A stretch of DNA of 64,000 bases from contig JAQYUZ010000015.1 in assembly GCA_033819885.1 (NCBI GenBank), positions 248,001 through 312,000 on the forward strand. Reading direction: 5' to 3'. The stretch is from Microbotryomycetes sp. JL201. Lineage: Eukaryota > Basidiomycota > Microbotryomycetes. The position numbers and the translations under genes were made by a program. Of this stretch, positions 1 through 12,566 are shown one piece after another. Positions within the stretch are counted from its first letter, which is position 1; every line of letters begins with the position of its first letter. The notes under the pieces are model-generated. The model made no database searches and had not been told where the DNA came from. It saw only the letters and a list, made by a program, of their open reading frames with translations.

Positions 1-404
1 TGCTTGCAGTGGCCGAGGACGACATTCTTGCGAGGACGGGCACACGACTGGCAACGAATGGACAAAGCAACGGGCGGGTAGCGCTTGCGGGACGGGCAAA
101 CGACGCAGCAGCAGAGCTTAGAAAGCGCACAGTCGCCAGCTTGAGTATGAGAGCGCCGGCTAAGTTGAGAGTAGAAAACTGGGCCCCGGTTGCGCGGGCG
201 CGCGAGAGCAACCGGCGATCAATCTTGCACGTGATCCGGGCAAAAGAAGCGAGCTTGAAAATCATTCACCGCGCCCGGGAGGATGTCACAGTTCATCCAA
301 TTTTTTGAAAGATGGCGACGACTGTTTGACAAAGTTCTGTTTTCAATAATGGCAGAGTCAAACCGCTCGCGGGCGAGCGGACAGGTGGTTTGGCCTCGAG
401 CACG
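1..404. other. 5' flank of the DAHP synthase gene
   Basis: No convincing gene is visible here. Open frames exist but show no family resemblance. The stretch holds the upstream region of the DAHP synthase gene, including an E-box-like CACGTGA at 228-234 and GTTGAGAGTAGAAAA at 164-178, which recurs with one change upstream of the second permease gene. The gene that should lie to the left is outside the window. Confidence 0.5.
228..234. promoter_or_regulatory. E-box-like CACGTGA upstream of DAHP synthase
   Basis: CACGTGA lies about 170 bp upstream of the proposed start codon. In fungi such sites bind bHLH factors of the Cbf1/USF type. Function here is inferred from position only, and a 7-mer is weak evidence. 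Confidence 0.25.
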
Positions 405-2287
<1,883 letters not shown>

Positions 2288-3385
2288 GAATTCGATTCCT
2301 GAGACCGACAACGGTATTCCACTTTTCAAAAGGACGTAGAGATTTTGCTCTTGTTTTTTCGACTTTGCCGTCCATGCTGCAACACTTCCTCCTTTCTCTA
2401 TCAGAGATGCAGACAAAGAGACCGGCTGTGAGGCTGGACTGGTGTTGCCGTCTGCTTTGCTTCGCGAGCGGGGAGTACGTGGAAATTTTGCGCATCGTAT
2501 CGTTTCCGGCGCTTTCTGTGTCTGTTCACTTCGGTGAAGATTCGCGAAGTCACAAAGCCAATGACGGGATGCCGCCGGAACCGAAACGAGCAATTTCCGT
2601 TGCACGGTGCAACACCATGGCCCAATGCTCCGTTTCCTTGCTGGCTGACGCGTGAAAGAGAACGGCCGAAAGAGCATCAAACAGAAGCTGTCGCGCGAAC
2701 GCCACTTGGTGAATCTTCGAGAGAGGCCAAGGGTCTTAGCGTGTACAAAGCTCGTCAAAAATGAAAAGGCAATATAGAAGTTGGCCAGAAAATTCTCATT
2801 CCCGCGCGTATCGCCGGGTTTAAGCACCTTCATCAAGGTTTTAGCGCTCTTCCCAAAAGTCTTGGCACTTTCGTCCACGGCCCGCCCTAGCCGATTCAAT
2901 GACGTTACTCCTGTTATCAGAAGGGCGTCAATACTTTTATGTTGTGGTCATAGGTTAACTGGGCTGGTCTTGGCAAACGCTTTAACACCTTTTGCAATTT
3001 TTTGTGCGCTTGGCTGTGGCGCCAGGTGCTGCGACACGTGTCGATGGCAAAGTTGGGCTCGCGCAGACGGCGAACGGCGGCCGTCGGTTGCGCGCCAACG
3101 AAAAAGGCAGGAATGATCGGTGGTTCTCCGCACGTTTTCGAGTATCGCACATCGGGGAGCAAAGGTACTTTGCGGGGCCCAGCATTTCTTGGAACGGGCA
3201 GAGTCTTTTCAACCTGCTTCTCCTCCTTCACTACGTTCCCTCTTTGCTTGCACGTCGTCGGCACAGCATCGAAAACAGTCGAGTGACTCTGGTGTGGAAG
3301 CCCCGCATCCCTATTGCACTCGTTTCACCGCTCGCCACCCCACTCGACAACTCGAAAGCAGACACTCACCCTTCCTTAGCCCACG
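2288..3385. other. intergenic region upstream of the first permease
   Basis: About 1.1 kb without a recognised gene. The minus strand carries an open frame (first ATG at 2833, stop at 2174) that overlaps the DAHP synthase 3' end and matches no family I know. The rest is probably the promoter and 5' UTR of the permease at 3386. Confidence 0.4.
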
Positions 3386-5593
3386 ATGTCGAGCGAAAAG
3401 TTCGACCACATCAAGCCAGACTTCGCGCACGTTGAAGAAACGACAGGGACGTACCATCGACCTACCGTTGTCTTCTCGGGCAAAGACGAGGACAGGCTCT
3501 ACCGCAAGCTCGATGTCCGGATCTTGCCCGTTCTTGCGGTGCTTTACCTCCTTTCGTTTTTGGATCGTGGCAACGTGAGCTTCACTTTGTCTGATATCGG
3601 GTCGGCTTTACAATTGTTGACGTTTCGATCCAATTCACAGATTGGCAATGCCAGGTTGTCCGGCTTGGAGGCCGATTTGAGCATGACGCCTGCCAACTGT
3701 GAGTGACTCTGGCCAGACCCTTGAGATCTCAACGTCGCGCCATAAGCTTGTCCGGCTCCTGGTACCGAACGAGATTGAGCTGACAAGCTTCAACCTATGC
3801 TCTTCCGCAGATGCACTCGCCTTGTCCCTCTTTTTCGTCTCATACGCTCTATTCGAGGTGCCATCCAACCTCGTGCTCACCAAAATCAGGCCGTCAATTT
3901 GGATCAGTTTCCTTGCAGTGGCATGGGGAACGTGCTCAACCCTCATGGGTGTTGTTCAAAACGTAAGTCTCTCTGGCCGCACCTCGAATCACCCGACCCA
4001 CCGGCCCTGGTCAAACCCCACATTCAATGTTTGTGGAAGCGTGATCCCGGAGATTGACATCTTTGCCCTTCCTGCCCTTTTTAGAAAGAAGGCCTCGTCG
4101 CCACGCGTTTCTTCTTGGGTCTCGCAGAGGCAGGCTTGTTCCCAGGCGCGTCCGCTCGAGCTCACGTCTCTGCTCAGGTGCTAATCTGTATGCGCCGGTG
4201 CTTTCGTCTTTTAGGTGTGATTCTGCTCCTCACGTGGTGGTATCCGCGTGACCGTCTGCAAACGCGTGTCGGCCTGTTCTTCAGTGCGGCGACGATTGCT
4301 GGCGCTTTCTCCGGACTGCTTGCCTATGGGTGAGCGACCTGCCCGTCTATTGGATCTAGGAAACTCCCCGCTGACGCAGCCGATTTAACTCCATAGTATT
4401 GGCTTCATGGGAGGAACCGGTACGCTTTATGGCGAACCTATGAACGGATGGAGGTGGATCTTTATTCGTAAGCCTGCCTGAGAACAAACTTCGAGTCTGG
4501 ATATCGAGCTAACCTGGGTCGTTTCAAACCAGTCGAAGGCCTTGTCACGGTCATCATTGGCGGCTTGTCGTACTTTGCGTTGGTCGATCGTCCCGAACAG
4601 GCAACGTTCTTGACTGAGGACGAAAAGGCATGGATCATTTACCGCAAGGCGTCCGACTCGTCGAGCGTTGGAGAGACGCACAAAATCAAATGGTCGTATG
4701 TCAAGCAGGCGTTCAGTGATTTCCAGCCGTACTTTGCCATGGGCTTCTACTTCAGCATTCTGATTCCGCTGTACGGTGTTGGTATGTCACAGCTTAGGCG
4801 CAGAATTGAGTTACCTCGACTGATTCGAACGTCGCTGCGGGACAGGACTCTTCATGCCTACAATCATTCAAGGGCTCAACCGCAGCTGGACCCGTCCCCA
4901 AGTGCAGTTGCTCACAGTGCCTTGCTATGTTCGTCTCGATTGGGCTTGCTCTCTTTCTCATCGAGGCTGACAGCCTTCTCTTCGCCTCGGCAGATCATTG
5001 CTTGCATTTACGTCATTGCCATCGCGTACATCTCCGACCGCGTCAAGACGAGGTTCCCATTCCTCGTCGCTTGCCAACTCCTTAATGTCGTCGGCTTCAC
5101 GATCCAAATCACGCCGGCCCCGCTCGCCCTCAAGTTCATTGGCGTCATTTTGTGCGCTATGGGTGCGTACGGCGGCGTTCCTTCAATGATTTCGTGGTTC
5201 TCTGGCAATTTGTCGGGTTCTGCCAAGCGCGCCACTGCCACTGGTCTCGTTCTCGGCGTCGGCTCGCTCGGAGGTATCGTCAGCTCAAACATTTATCGCA
5301 CTGGAGCTCCGAGATTCTTTGTTGGCCGTGAGTAGCATTGCTGCTGAGCACACGGCGGAATGAGAACCGACCACTAACAGTTCCGTTTTGCAGACGGCGT
5401 TGAGCTCGGCGTCAGCGTGTTTGGTATCGTCTGCTCCTGCTTGTACGCGTTTTTCCTTCGACGCGCCAACGCAGCCAAGCACCGTGTGGCTATGGAACAG
5501 AGCCAGCTGCCTGAAAACGAGCGTCGCGTGTACACGACCGAGGAGTTGCACGACCTCGGTGACAAATCGCCAGAGTTCTTGTACACTATCTAG
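3386..5593 (+). CDS. MFS permease, anion:cation symporter (allantoate/nicotinate-type), copy 1
   Basis: Probable plasma-membrane importer of an organic anion, related to the Dal5/Tna1 group of the ACS family. The N-terminus reads RKLDVRILPVLAVLYLLSFL followed by DRGN-IGNARLSGLEADL, the family hallmark. Later segments include FEVPSNLVLTKIRPSIWI, GLAEAGLFPG, YPRDRLQTR and GGVPSMISWFSGNLSG. Introns follow codon 63 (3386 onward, donor after DRGN) and recur before 3670-3710, near 3810, 3963-4084, 4334-4395, 4469-4533, 4782-4846, 4930-4994 and 5329-5393, all short. The intron at 4146-4214 is ambiguous: the paralog alignment wants GLFPG joined to VILLLT, which needs either a GC donor or an inserted peptide. 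It shares exon order and sequence with the next gene, so the pair is a tandem duplication. Substrate unknown. Confidence 0.88.
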
Positions 5594-6873
5594 GTTAATC
5601 TGATGCAATTTGAGGGGGCTCTTTTCTCTTGGGAAGAACACGATCAAGTGGCACGAAGAGTTTCAGCGCTGAGGATTTGTTCCGGAAATTTCGCCGCCCG
5701 CGCCGAGCTTCCTGTGCGCCCCCGCTGATACTGCCTACTCCAGATGTCTCGCCGAATGTCCCATATTTCAAGTTTGTCAAGAGCTCGTCGAAGTCGGGTC
5801 GCTCCACTCAATTCTCGACTTTGGCATGCTTGTCAGCGAGTCAGAATGCTCGCAGAGACCGCGACAATTACACGTTACACATTGCTGCTTCTCAACTTAG
5901 CTTCCCGGACGCTTGTGCCTGGCCGATTCTCCTCCGCTCTGTTCTCGGCCCGCCAGCTCTGGGTAACTTTCAGGAGCTGGGCGGGTGTGGCCCGACTTTG
6001 CTCTGAAACTAGGGATGAACCTCCGATTGAGAACGATCGGCAATATCAACATGTACCGAAACCCTAACAGCGTCGAAGATTTTCAGTCGCGACGAAACGT
6101 CACAGCTTGCCACATTCAGCGAGGCAAGCTTGCAGCCCTTCGCCTTCAGGTGGATATCCCCTAACGCTCATATCGCGGACCTTGTGCGTTCTTTATGGTA
6201 GTGAATGTGCATCGTACACCAATTTGGACATGATGAGTCGAATGCAACACCGCCGAGGCTACCCATGCAGCGCAGAATGGTGCAGTATTCCTCGGAGGCT
6301 CTGGCCTCGACTCTGAAAATGGAGCCCGGGCTTGGCGTCGATCGTTCCCTCTGTGAGCGACGGCTCAGATGCGCGCGAATTCGTCAGAGTTCGTCGGGCG
6401 AGTGCGGAAGTACAACAAGGGGTGTCATGGGCTTTAGCTCGGTGTGTTGCACGAGGTGTCTTTAGGGCGCACATCCAGACTGCTCACGGTCACTTTGCGG
6501 CGGCCGGAGCTCCAAATTTTGGTTACACAGTAGCTCAAGGTACAACATTCGTGTATGATTTGTCAATCCTGCTTTGCGACAGTTTGTAATAGCCAGCGGC
6601 GTCCAGAATGCGACACCGGCGATCAACAATTTTTCGCGTGCCCTTTTTGATCGACAATCCGCGCGGCGCGGGCCAGGGCGAGCAACGCGGTTCAGCCCGG
6701 GCCTGGACTTGAAATCACTCACAGCAACAACGTGTGGGCCCCGCAGTTGACAGTAGAAAATAGAACTGGGGATCGCGGGGGCCCGGATCAAATCGCAGTC
6801 GCAACCCTTCGCAGACAGACGAGTTGCACAAGTCTCGGCGCATCTGTCTCTCTGCTTTCTCTTCATCACAACA
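5594..6873. other. intergenic region between the two permease genes
   Basis: About 1.3 kb with no supported gene. Several short open frames exist on both strands but none resembles a known protein. GC-rich palindromic stretches occur near 6660-6790. GTTGACAGTAGAAAA at 6746-6760 matches a 15-mer upstream of the DAHP synthase gene with one difference. The 3' part is presumably the promoter of the second permease. Confidence 0.4.
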
Positions 6874-9232
6874 ATGTCTGACGAGAAGTTTGATGACCTC
6901 AAGCACGATGTCGCCTACGTTGAAGAGGCACACGATACTTCGTCTGGCCGAGTCGTTCGTCCAGCTCGCGAATTCTCTGGTAAAGAAGAGGACAGGCTCT
7001 ATCGCAAAATGGACATTCGCATGCTTCCAACGCTGGCTGTCCTGTACTTGATGAGCTTCATGGATCGTGGCAATGTGAGTGTCTAGATGCATCGCAGGAA
7101 TTGCGCGGCGCTGACAAGTTGCGCTCAGATCGGCAATGCGCGCCTGGCAGGCCTTGAAGCCGACCTCAAGATGGGCGCCAGCCAGTATGCAGTAGCCCTG
7201 TCCGTCTTTTTCATCACCTACTGCCTCTTTGTGAGTTGAAGACTACCGAGGCCCACGAACGATTCGACATCGATGTCGAGCTCCGCGTCTGTGGCACTGT
7301 AGCGGATACTGACAAGTTGTGTTGACGACTTCAGGAAGTGCCGTCGAACCTGATGCTCCAAAAATTCCGCCCCACGCTATGTGAGGCTTCACATGAGACG
7401 ATCTGTTGCAAGCGGCAATCTGACCGTGCACTCGCATTCTCTAGGGATCGTTGCTATCACTCTTTCATGGGGAATTGTTATGACGTTGATGGGAGTGGTC
7501 CAGTCTGTGAGCTTGCAGCCCGCTGTCCCCATGACACACTCCTGACAGTGTCCTGTCATAGTATGCCGGCCTCGTCATCACTCGTACGGTCTTGGGAGCG
7601 ACAGAGGCAGGCCTGTTCCCCGGTGTCGTGTTGCTCTTGACATTCTTCTACCCCCGTGATCGGATGCAAACGAGGATCGCCCTGTTCTTCAGTGTGAGTC
7701 TCATTCTCATCTGACTTCTACCTAGTGCTGAGACAGGGTACTTGCACAGGCTGCTACTATCGCAGGCGCTTTCTCGGGCTTGCTTGCTTATGGGTAAGCG
7801 ATTTGACGTCCACAAATAGCAAAGCCTGCTGACGCGGTTCTGCGCACTCCTGAAGCATTGGCTTTATGAATGGCGTCGGTGGCTACAGCGGATGGAGGTG
7901 GATCTTCATTCGTAAGCACTGACAGGTACACTGATAGATATATGATACTTACGTCATCTCGCTCAATCAGTCGAGGGCCTTCTCACTATTCTGGTTGGCG
8001 CCGTGTCTTACTTTACGCTGGTCGACCGCCCTCAGACCGCAAAGTGGCTTACCGAGGACGAAAAGGCATGGGTGATCTACCGCAAGGCTACCGAGACGTC
8101 GGCTTCTGGTGTTGGCGAGAACTCGCATATTTCCTGGCGCTTGGTCAAACTCGCGTTCTCGGACTTCCAATGCTGGCTCGGCATCCTTTTCTACCTGTCC
8201 ATTCTTGTGCCTCTTTATGGCGTCGGGTGAGTGTTGTGTGGCTTCGAGTTCACTCTAGGTGCTCGACGACCTCGCCGGCTTCGCCGCGAGTCTCGACCCG
8301 CACAGCCTTCGAAGAGGCATGAAAATCTGGTTCTGTTCACGACAAGCCCGATTGGCTGTCTGGGTCTAGCTAGACTCTGAGCTACAGTATCGACAAGCCT
8401 GCGCGGGGCGGTGGTCTAGTTCCTGGAAACATGAAACATGCGCAGCTCTAGACACTGGCTGACACCCTTTTCTGCTGTCCTGGCAGCTTGTTCATGCCTT
8501 CCCTCATTCTTTCTTTCGGCAAATTCTCACGACCACATACTCAATTGTTGACTATTCCTGTCTACATGGTGAGAAAGGACAAAGAAAATAAGAGACTACA
8601 TCAAGTCGCTGACAAAGTCTGTGAATGGCGAGCAGGTGGCCTGCGCATGGGTCGTTGGAACGTCCATCCTGGCCGACAAGCGCAAAACCCGCTTCCCGTT
8701 CTTGCTCGCAAATCAAATTTTGTGTTTGATTGGATTCACGATCAACTTGACGCCAGCGCCGTACCCCGTCAAGTTTGTCGGCTTGATTTTCGCGGCGTGC
8801 GGATGTTATGGTGGCGTGCCCACCATGGTGTCGTGGTCAGTGTATTATCAGAGCTGAGACTGATTCGCCACCAGAATTCTAACCTTTCTGGCGCTCAGGT
8901 TGACTGGTAACTTGGCCGGCGAAACGAAGCGAGCTGTCGGCAGCGGTTTGACCTTGGGCATCGCTTCCCTCGGCGGTGTCATCAGCTCCAACATTTACCG
9001 CAAGCCCGACGCTCCCAGGTATCTCCTTGGACATGGCACAGAACTTGGCGTCTCCGTGCTAGGTATTTTCGCGTCGTGCATGTACGCCTACCTCCTCCGC
9101 CGTGCCAACAGGGCCAAACTTGCCGAGCAACTTCGACAGAGCCAGTTGCCAGAGTCTCAGCGAACCGTCTATACTGCTCGCGAGCTGCAAGAGCTTGGGG
9201 ACAAGTCGCCCGAATTCATGTATCGCATCTAG
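6874..9232 (+). CDS. MFS permease, anion:cation symporter (allantoate/nicotinate-type), copy 2
   Basis: Paralog of the preceding gene, same strand, same family and nearly the same exon order. The start MSDEKFDDLKHDVAYVEE parallels MSSEKFDHIKPDFAHVEE of copy 1, and both end in GDKSPEF-hydrophobic-Y-[TR]-I. Conserved segments include RKMDIRMLPTLAVLYLMSF, DRGN-IGNARLAGLEADL, EVPSNLMLQKFRPT, GLFPGVVLLLTFFYPRDR and GGVISSNIYRK. The first exon ends at DRGN, as in copy 1. One region (about 8230-8580) is more divergent and has longer introns than copy 1, so exon edges there are uncertain. Likely 12 membrane segments in the plasma membrane. Duplicated permeases usually differ in substrate or regulation, but neither can be read from the sequence. 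Confidence 0.88.
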
Positions 9233-9630
9233 ACCTGTTTTTCGTATTCTCTCCGTTAGGTGATCGTTCAAGAGCTGTGAAACTTCGAATTGTCTGGTGG
9301 CTAGATTGATCTGATTTTGTGAATGGATTTCATTGTGCTGGCTTTATCCCCAGTGAGGTGATGTCGACATCATCACTCCCCGCCCATCTTGGGCTCTCGA
9401 CAGCTCGAAGCAGTTTCAGGCAGTCCTTCGCTTTGTTCATTCAGCTGGCAGCATTGAGTGACACAAGGGGTGCAACGAGATCATCGATGTGCACGGATGC
9501 GATACTTCCGCCTTGCATGAGCAGATTTGATCCACAGTCATCTTGTGACAAAGGACGACTCCAGTCTGTCTCACAACTCTGAGCTCGGCTGCATATTATA
9601 CAACAAGCGCCACAGCTTCCGCATACACTT
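9233..9630. other. convergent intergenic region
   Basis: About 400 bp between the 3' end of permease copy 2 (plus strand) and the 3' end of VMA21 (minus strand). No gene seen. It probably contains the two terminators and 3' UTRs. Confidence 0.4.
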
Positions 9631-10058
9631 TCACCGGTCTTTCTTGAGTTCCGTTACTGACTTGATTTGCGTTGTATGCGAGCTGTCGTCGTCCCGAATG
9701 GCGAGCACGATGAAGATGACGAGAATCAGATTCGCCACCATCGCAGCCGTAATGCCAGCGCCCGTGAGGTTGTCTGCACCGTTCGTTCGTGAGCATAATT
9801 GAGTAGAGGCTGCACGTCGAGACCTCACCATGGAAGTAGTGGTCGCGCGACAGAAAGTACGAGCCGATGGGCAGCGTGATCATGGCGAATGTAAACAAGC
9901 ACATCCTCACAAGCAGCTTGCTGCCCAATCATCCGCATTAGCGCAAGTATCAGAGATGCAGTGGACAACCGGGTCCTGAAGGAAGCTCACTTGAATGACG
10001 CTGTCGATGCGGCCGACGACGCGTTACTGACTGCATTCTTGCCAGTCTGTGCTGCCAT
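9631..10058 (-). CDS. VMA21: V-ATPase assembly factor Vma21
   Basis: ER membrane chaperone that helps assemble the V0 sector of the vacuolar H+-ATPase. Three exons, 10058-9991, 9920-9829 and 9773-9631, sum to 303 nt (100 aa). The two predicted membrane segments align with the yeast protein: NKLLVRMCLFTFAMITLPIG and then NLTGAGITAAMVANLILVIF. The last residues are KKDR, a dilysine ER-retrieval signal in the same place as KKED in yeast Vma21, which strongly supports the identification and the reading frame. The N-terminus is a short Ala/Ser-rich tail. It is divergently transcribed from SDH4 across about 240 bp. Confidence 0.9.
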
Positions 10059-10301
10059 GGCGCAGTGACAGACCGACGTAGATGCACCGCGGGGCCTACC
10101 GTATTGCAGGACGGATAGGGCAAGACTGCGTACTTTACGTCGAATTAATGATTGTGATTTGAGCATTGCCTATATGAGTGAGAGAGCGTGAGATTAACTC
10201 CTACTGGTGTCTGATCTCATGCACCGGTCATTCAACGAGTGACCGCGGCCCGCCGAGCCAATGGCCGCTGCGACGATTCAGCTGTCCGGTCCGTTCCCAC
10301 C

Positions 10302-11168
10302 ATGTCGACGACTATGCTGCGTCAGGCGGCCACGCGATCGCTGGTCAAGAGATCATTCCACTCTGGTCAGTCTTGGATGTCGATACATGTCGCTCGCGGC
10401 TGCCGTCGAGCAGCAGCCGGGCGTCTGCGACTTGCTCCGATCGTCGACGCTGACATGCCAATGTGCATTCGGTCACAGGTCGACCGCTGCTCGCCGAAGC
10501 ATACAAGCGTGAGTTTGATTCGATGACCGCGATTCCGGGCCATTGTATCTGACGCTCGATCGCCTGTCCCGTCGCAGCTTGTGCGTGCTCCTCCCCTTGC
10601 GAATGATGCCTTACGCGCTGCGTTACGGCGCACAAACTGAGCTGATTCTGGTTTGTGCAGATGTTGCCGGCACAGTCAACGATCCGACGCCGTTTCCGAC
10701 GCCAAACAAGGCCCATGGCTCGTACCACTGGTCGTTCGAGCGCGCCTTGTCTGTCGCGCTTCTGCCCATGGTCGGCGCCACGGCAGTCTCGAGCGTCAAT
10801 CCGATCCTCGACGGCGTCCTCGCCACCGCCATCGTTGCACACACGCACATTGTGAGGCGCGAGCTCGAACACAGCGGCGGGCGCGCGGCTGACAGTCCAC
10901 TGACTTTAGGGATTCGATGCCATCTTGACCGATTACTTGCACCCGTCAAAGTTTCCGGTGCTTGGCACAATCGCAAAGTGGCTCGTCAGGCTCGCAACAG
11001 GTGGCGTGCTCGTCGGCATCTACCAGTTCAACACGAACGACATTGGTGCGTCGTCATTCTTCCTCACTCAGCGACACAGCTCATACTGATTCTCTGGCGC
11101 CCGTAGGTGTGACCGAGCTCGTAAAAAAGATGTGGCGCGCCAAGCCGGCAGCAGCCATCGCGAACTAA
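10302..11168 (+). CDS. SDH4: succinate dehydrogenase membrane anchor subunit (CybS)
   Basis: Small membrane anchor of respiratory complex II in the inner mitochondrial membrane, binding heme b and ubiquinone with SDH3. The N-terminus MSTTMLRQAATRSLVKRSF looks like a mitochondrial targeting peptide. A short second exon encodes GRPLLAEAYK, then the CybS core follows: GSYHWSFERALSVALLPM, VAHTHIGFDAILTDYLHP (the conserved His and Asp-Tyr of the heme/quinone site) and a third membrane segment ending in GVYQF-like GIYQFNTNDIGVTE. The introns are small; the one after AHTHI ends at TTTAG, and the last ends at CGTAG before GTGTGACCGAG. The TIM18 paralog of yeast is an alternative, but the His-containing heme motif favours SDH4. 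Confidence 0.9.
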
Positions 11169-11291
11169 GTGCTTGATCATGTTTAGTACGATCTCTAGCT
11201 GGTCTGTTTTCCCCTTTGCCCCATTTTTTGTGTACTGCAGAAGTCGAATTATACAACAACAAGAACAGGAGCCAGTGCTACCAAAGATTCT

Positions 11292-12440
11292 TTACAAGTT
11301 GCCTTCGCGCACCATCCTTCTTACCTCGAGAGCCTGTTCCATCCAAGCTCTCACTTCGTCAGATTCGCCCTCGTCATCAAGTTGTGCTGCCCATTCTACT
11401 TCTGTACCGTGCTCGTCTACCAAGACGGGCTCGGTTGAAAATATGGGTTGAGGCACGTCTTCGTCTGTCTGACCAGGTAGCCTCACCGGAGGACTCGGAA
11501 CCGGTTTTGGTGCAGGAGAGGCGGTGACGGGTCGTGTTGTCGTGTCGAGACTGGCATTGAACGACGCGAGCGCGGGCGATCCTGCGCTCGGCCGTTTTCG
11601 CGGTCGGGACGGTGGCGAGCTCGCAGCGATTATCGCTGGTTTTGCGTGTCCTGGTTGCAAAGGTCGTTCAAAGTCTGGCGCGTTAACTGAAGGTGCGCAA
11701 GGGGCCTCGGAATGTGGGGACGTTGTCCGCTCTTGTATTTTCAGTTGCGCGACGAGTTTGGTAGCGTTGTCGGCTGTCTCCATGCTGCCTGCAGGCCGAT
11801 CGGTCGAGCGGGCTGCAAAGTCTTGCGGAGACTCGCGCTCGAGGTCACGCGCCGACTGTGCCACCTGTTGGCGCCGATATTCGATGTCTTCGAGCATCTC
11901 GGTTCTGTCTGTGCCGACGCACTTGTCGCGATACCACAACGATCTAGCCAAGCATTCTTTCGAGCAGTATGCGCCTTTGCCGTGCTTGTCCAAGTCTGCG
12001 ACGTCGTACAAGCCGCCGTCTGGTCGGAGTTTGAATTTGGTTGCTGCGGCTGCGGTGGTTGCGGTGGCTGCTGCTGCTGCTGACTGAGCGAAGTCATCGT
12101 CCGCTGGTGGCGCCTGGTACGACTCGGGGTCGTACTTTGTTGCCGCCTTGTTGCCGCATGCTGCGTACGGACAGAAACCCTCCGAGTGGCGCTCCTCGAC
12201 CAAGTCTTGGTACGTTGGCTTGTCGAGTGCGCTCGCGTGCTGGCGGAGGTCGTCGAGCGTGGCCTTGCCTTGGGACAGGCGTTCGACGATGACGAGTTTG
12301 TGCCTGAGCGAGATGCCATGTGCGACGACGCGCTGTTCGACGGCCGAGCGCAGGCGGTCCAAGTCTGCTTGGTCAACTTGTAAATCGCGTGCGCTGTCGC
12401 TCGTCGCGACGCGCAGGGACGTCACCGGGAGCGAGGGCAT
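11292..12440 (-). CDS. RTR1: Rtr1/RPAP2-type RNA polymerase II CTD phosphatase
   Basis: Member of the Rtr1/RPAP2 family, which removes phosphate from the C-terminal repeat of RNA polymerase II and helps import the polymerase. Intronless, 382 codons from the first ATG; an in-frame GTG five codons upstream was not used. The zinc-binding signature is visible: CPYAACGN, then after an insert rich in Ala/Gln, AYCSKECLARSLWYRDK. A helical segment precedes it (KLVIVERLSQGKATLDDLRQ). The C-terminal 170 residues are Ser/Pro-rich and acidic, unlike the catalytic part. The Ala-rich insert inside the zinc module (about residues 128-140) is encoded by a GCN-repeat tract near 12040-12080. It is head-to-head with the next gene, with start codons only 126 bp apart. 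Confidence 0.87.
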   Translation of the reverse strand: MPSLPVTSLRVATSDSARDLQVDQADLDRLRSAVEQRVVAHGISLRHKLVIVERLSQGKATLDDLRQHASALDKPTYQDLVEERHSEGFCPYAACGNKAATKYDPESYQAPPADDDFAQSAAAAATATTAAAATKFKLRPDGGLYDVADLDKHGKGAYCSKECLARSLWYRDKCVGTDRTEMLEDIEYRRQQVAQSARDLERESPQDFAARSTDRPAGSMETADNATKLVAQLKIQERTTSPHSEAPCAPSVNAPDFERPLQPGHAKPAIIAASSPPSRPRKRPSAGSPALASFNASLDTTTRPVTASPAPKPVPSPPVRLPGQTDEDVPQPIFSTEPVLVDEHGTEVEWAAQLDDEGESDEVRAWMEQALEVRRMVREGNL

Positions 12441-12566
12441 CCTTTGGTAGTCCACGCGTCAGCCGCAGCCGCGAGAGAGGTGCGGCGTCAACAGGGGCGA
12501 GTGTGAGAAGCGCAAACAAGCTCGGCTCGGCGCAGCGTCTCGGCAGTTTGGCCCGAGCTCGCTCGC

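Noticed and set aside
5594-6873. Possible small gene or element between the permeases
   Set aside because: Only short frames without similarity; no terminal repeats, target-site duplications or reverse-transcriptase-like motifs were seen.
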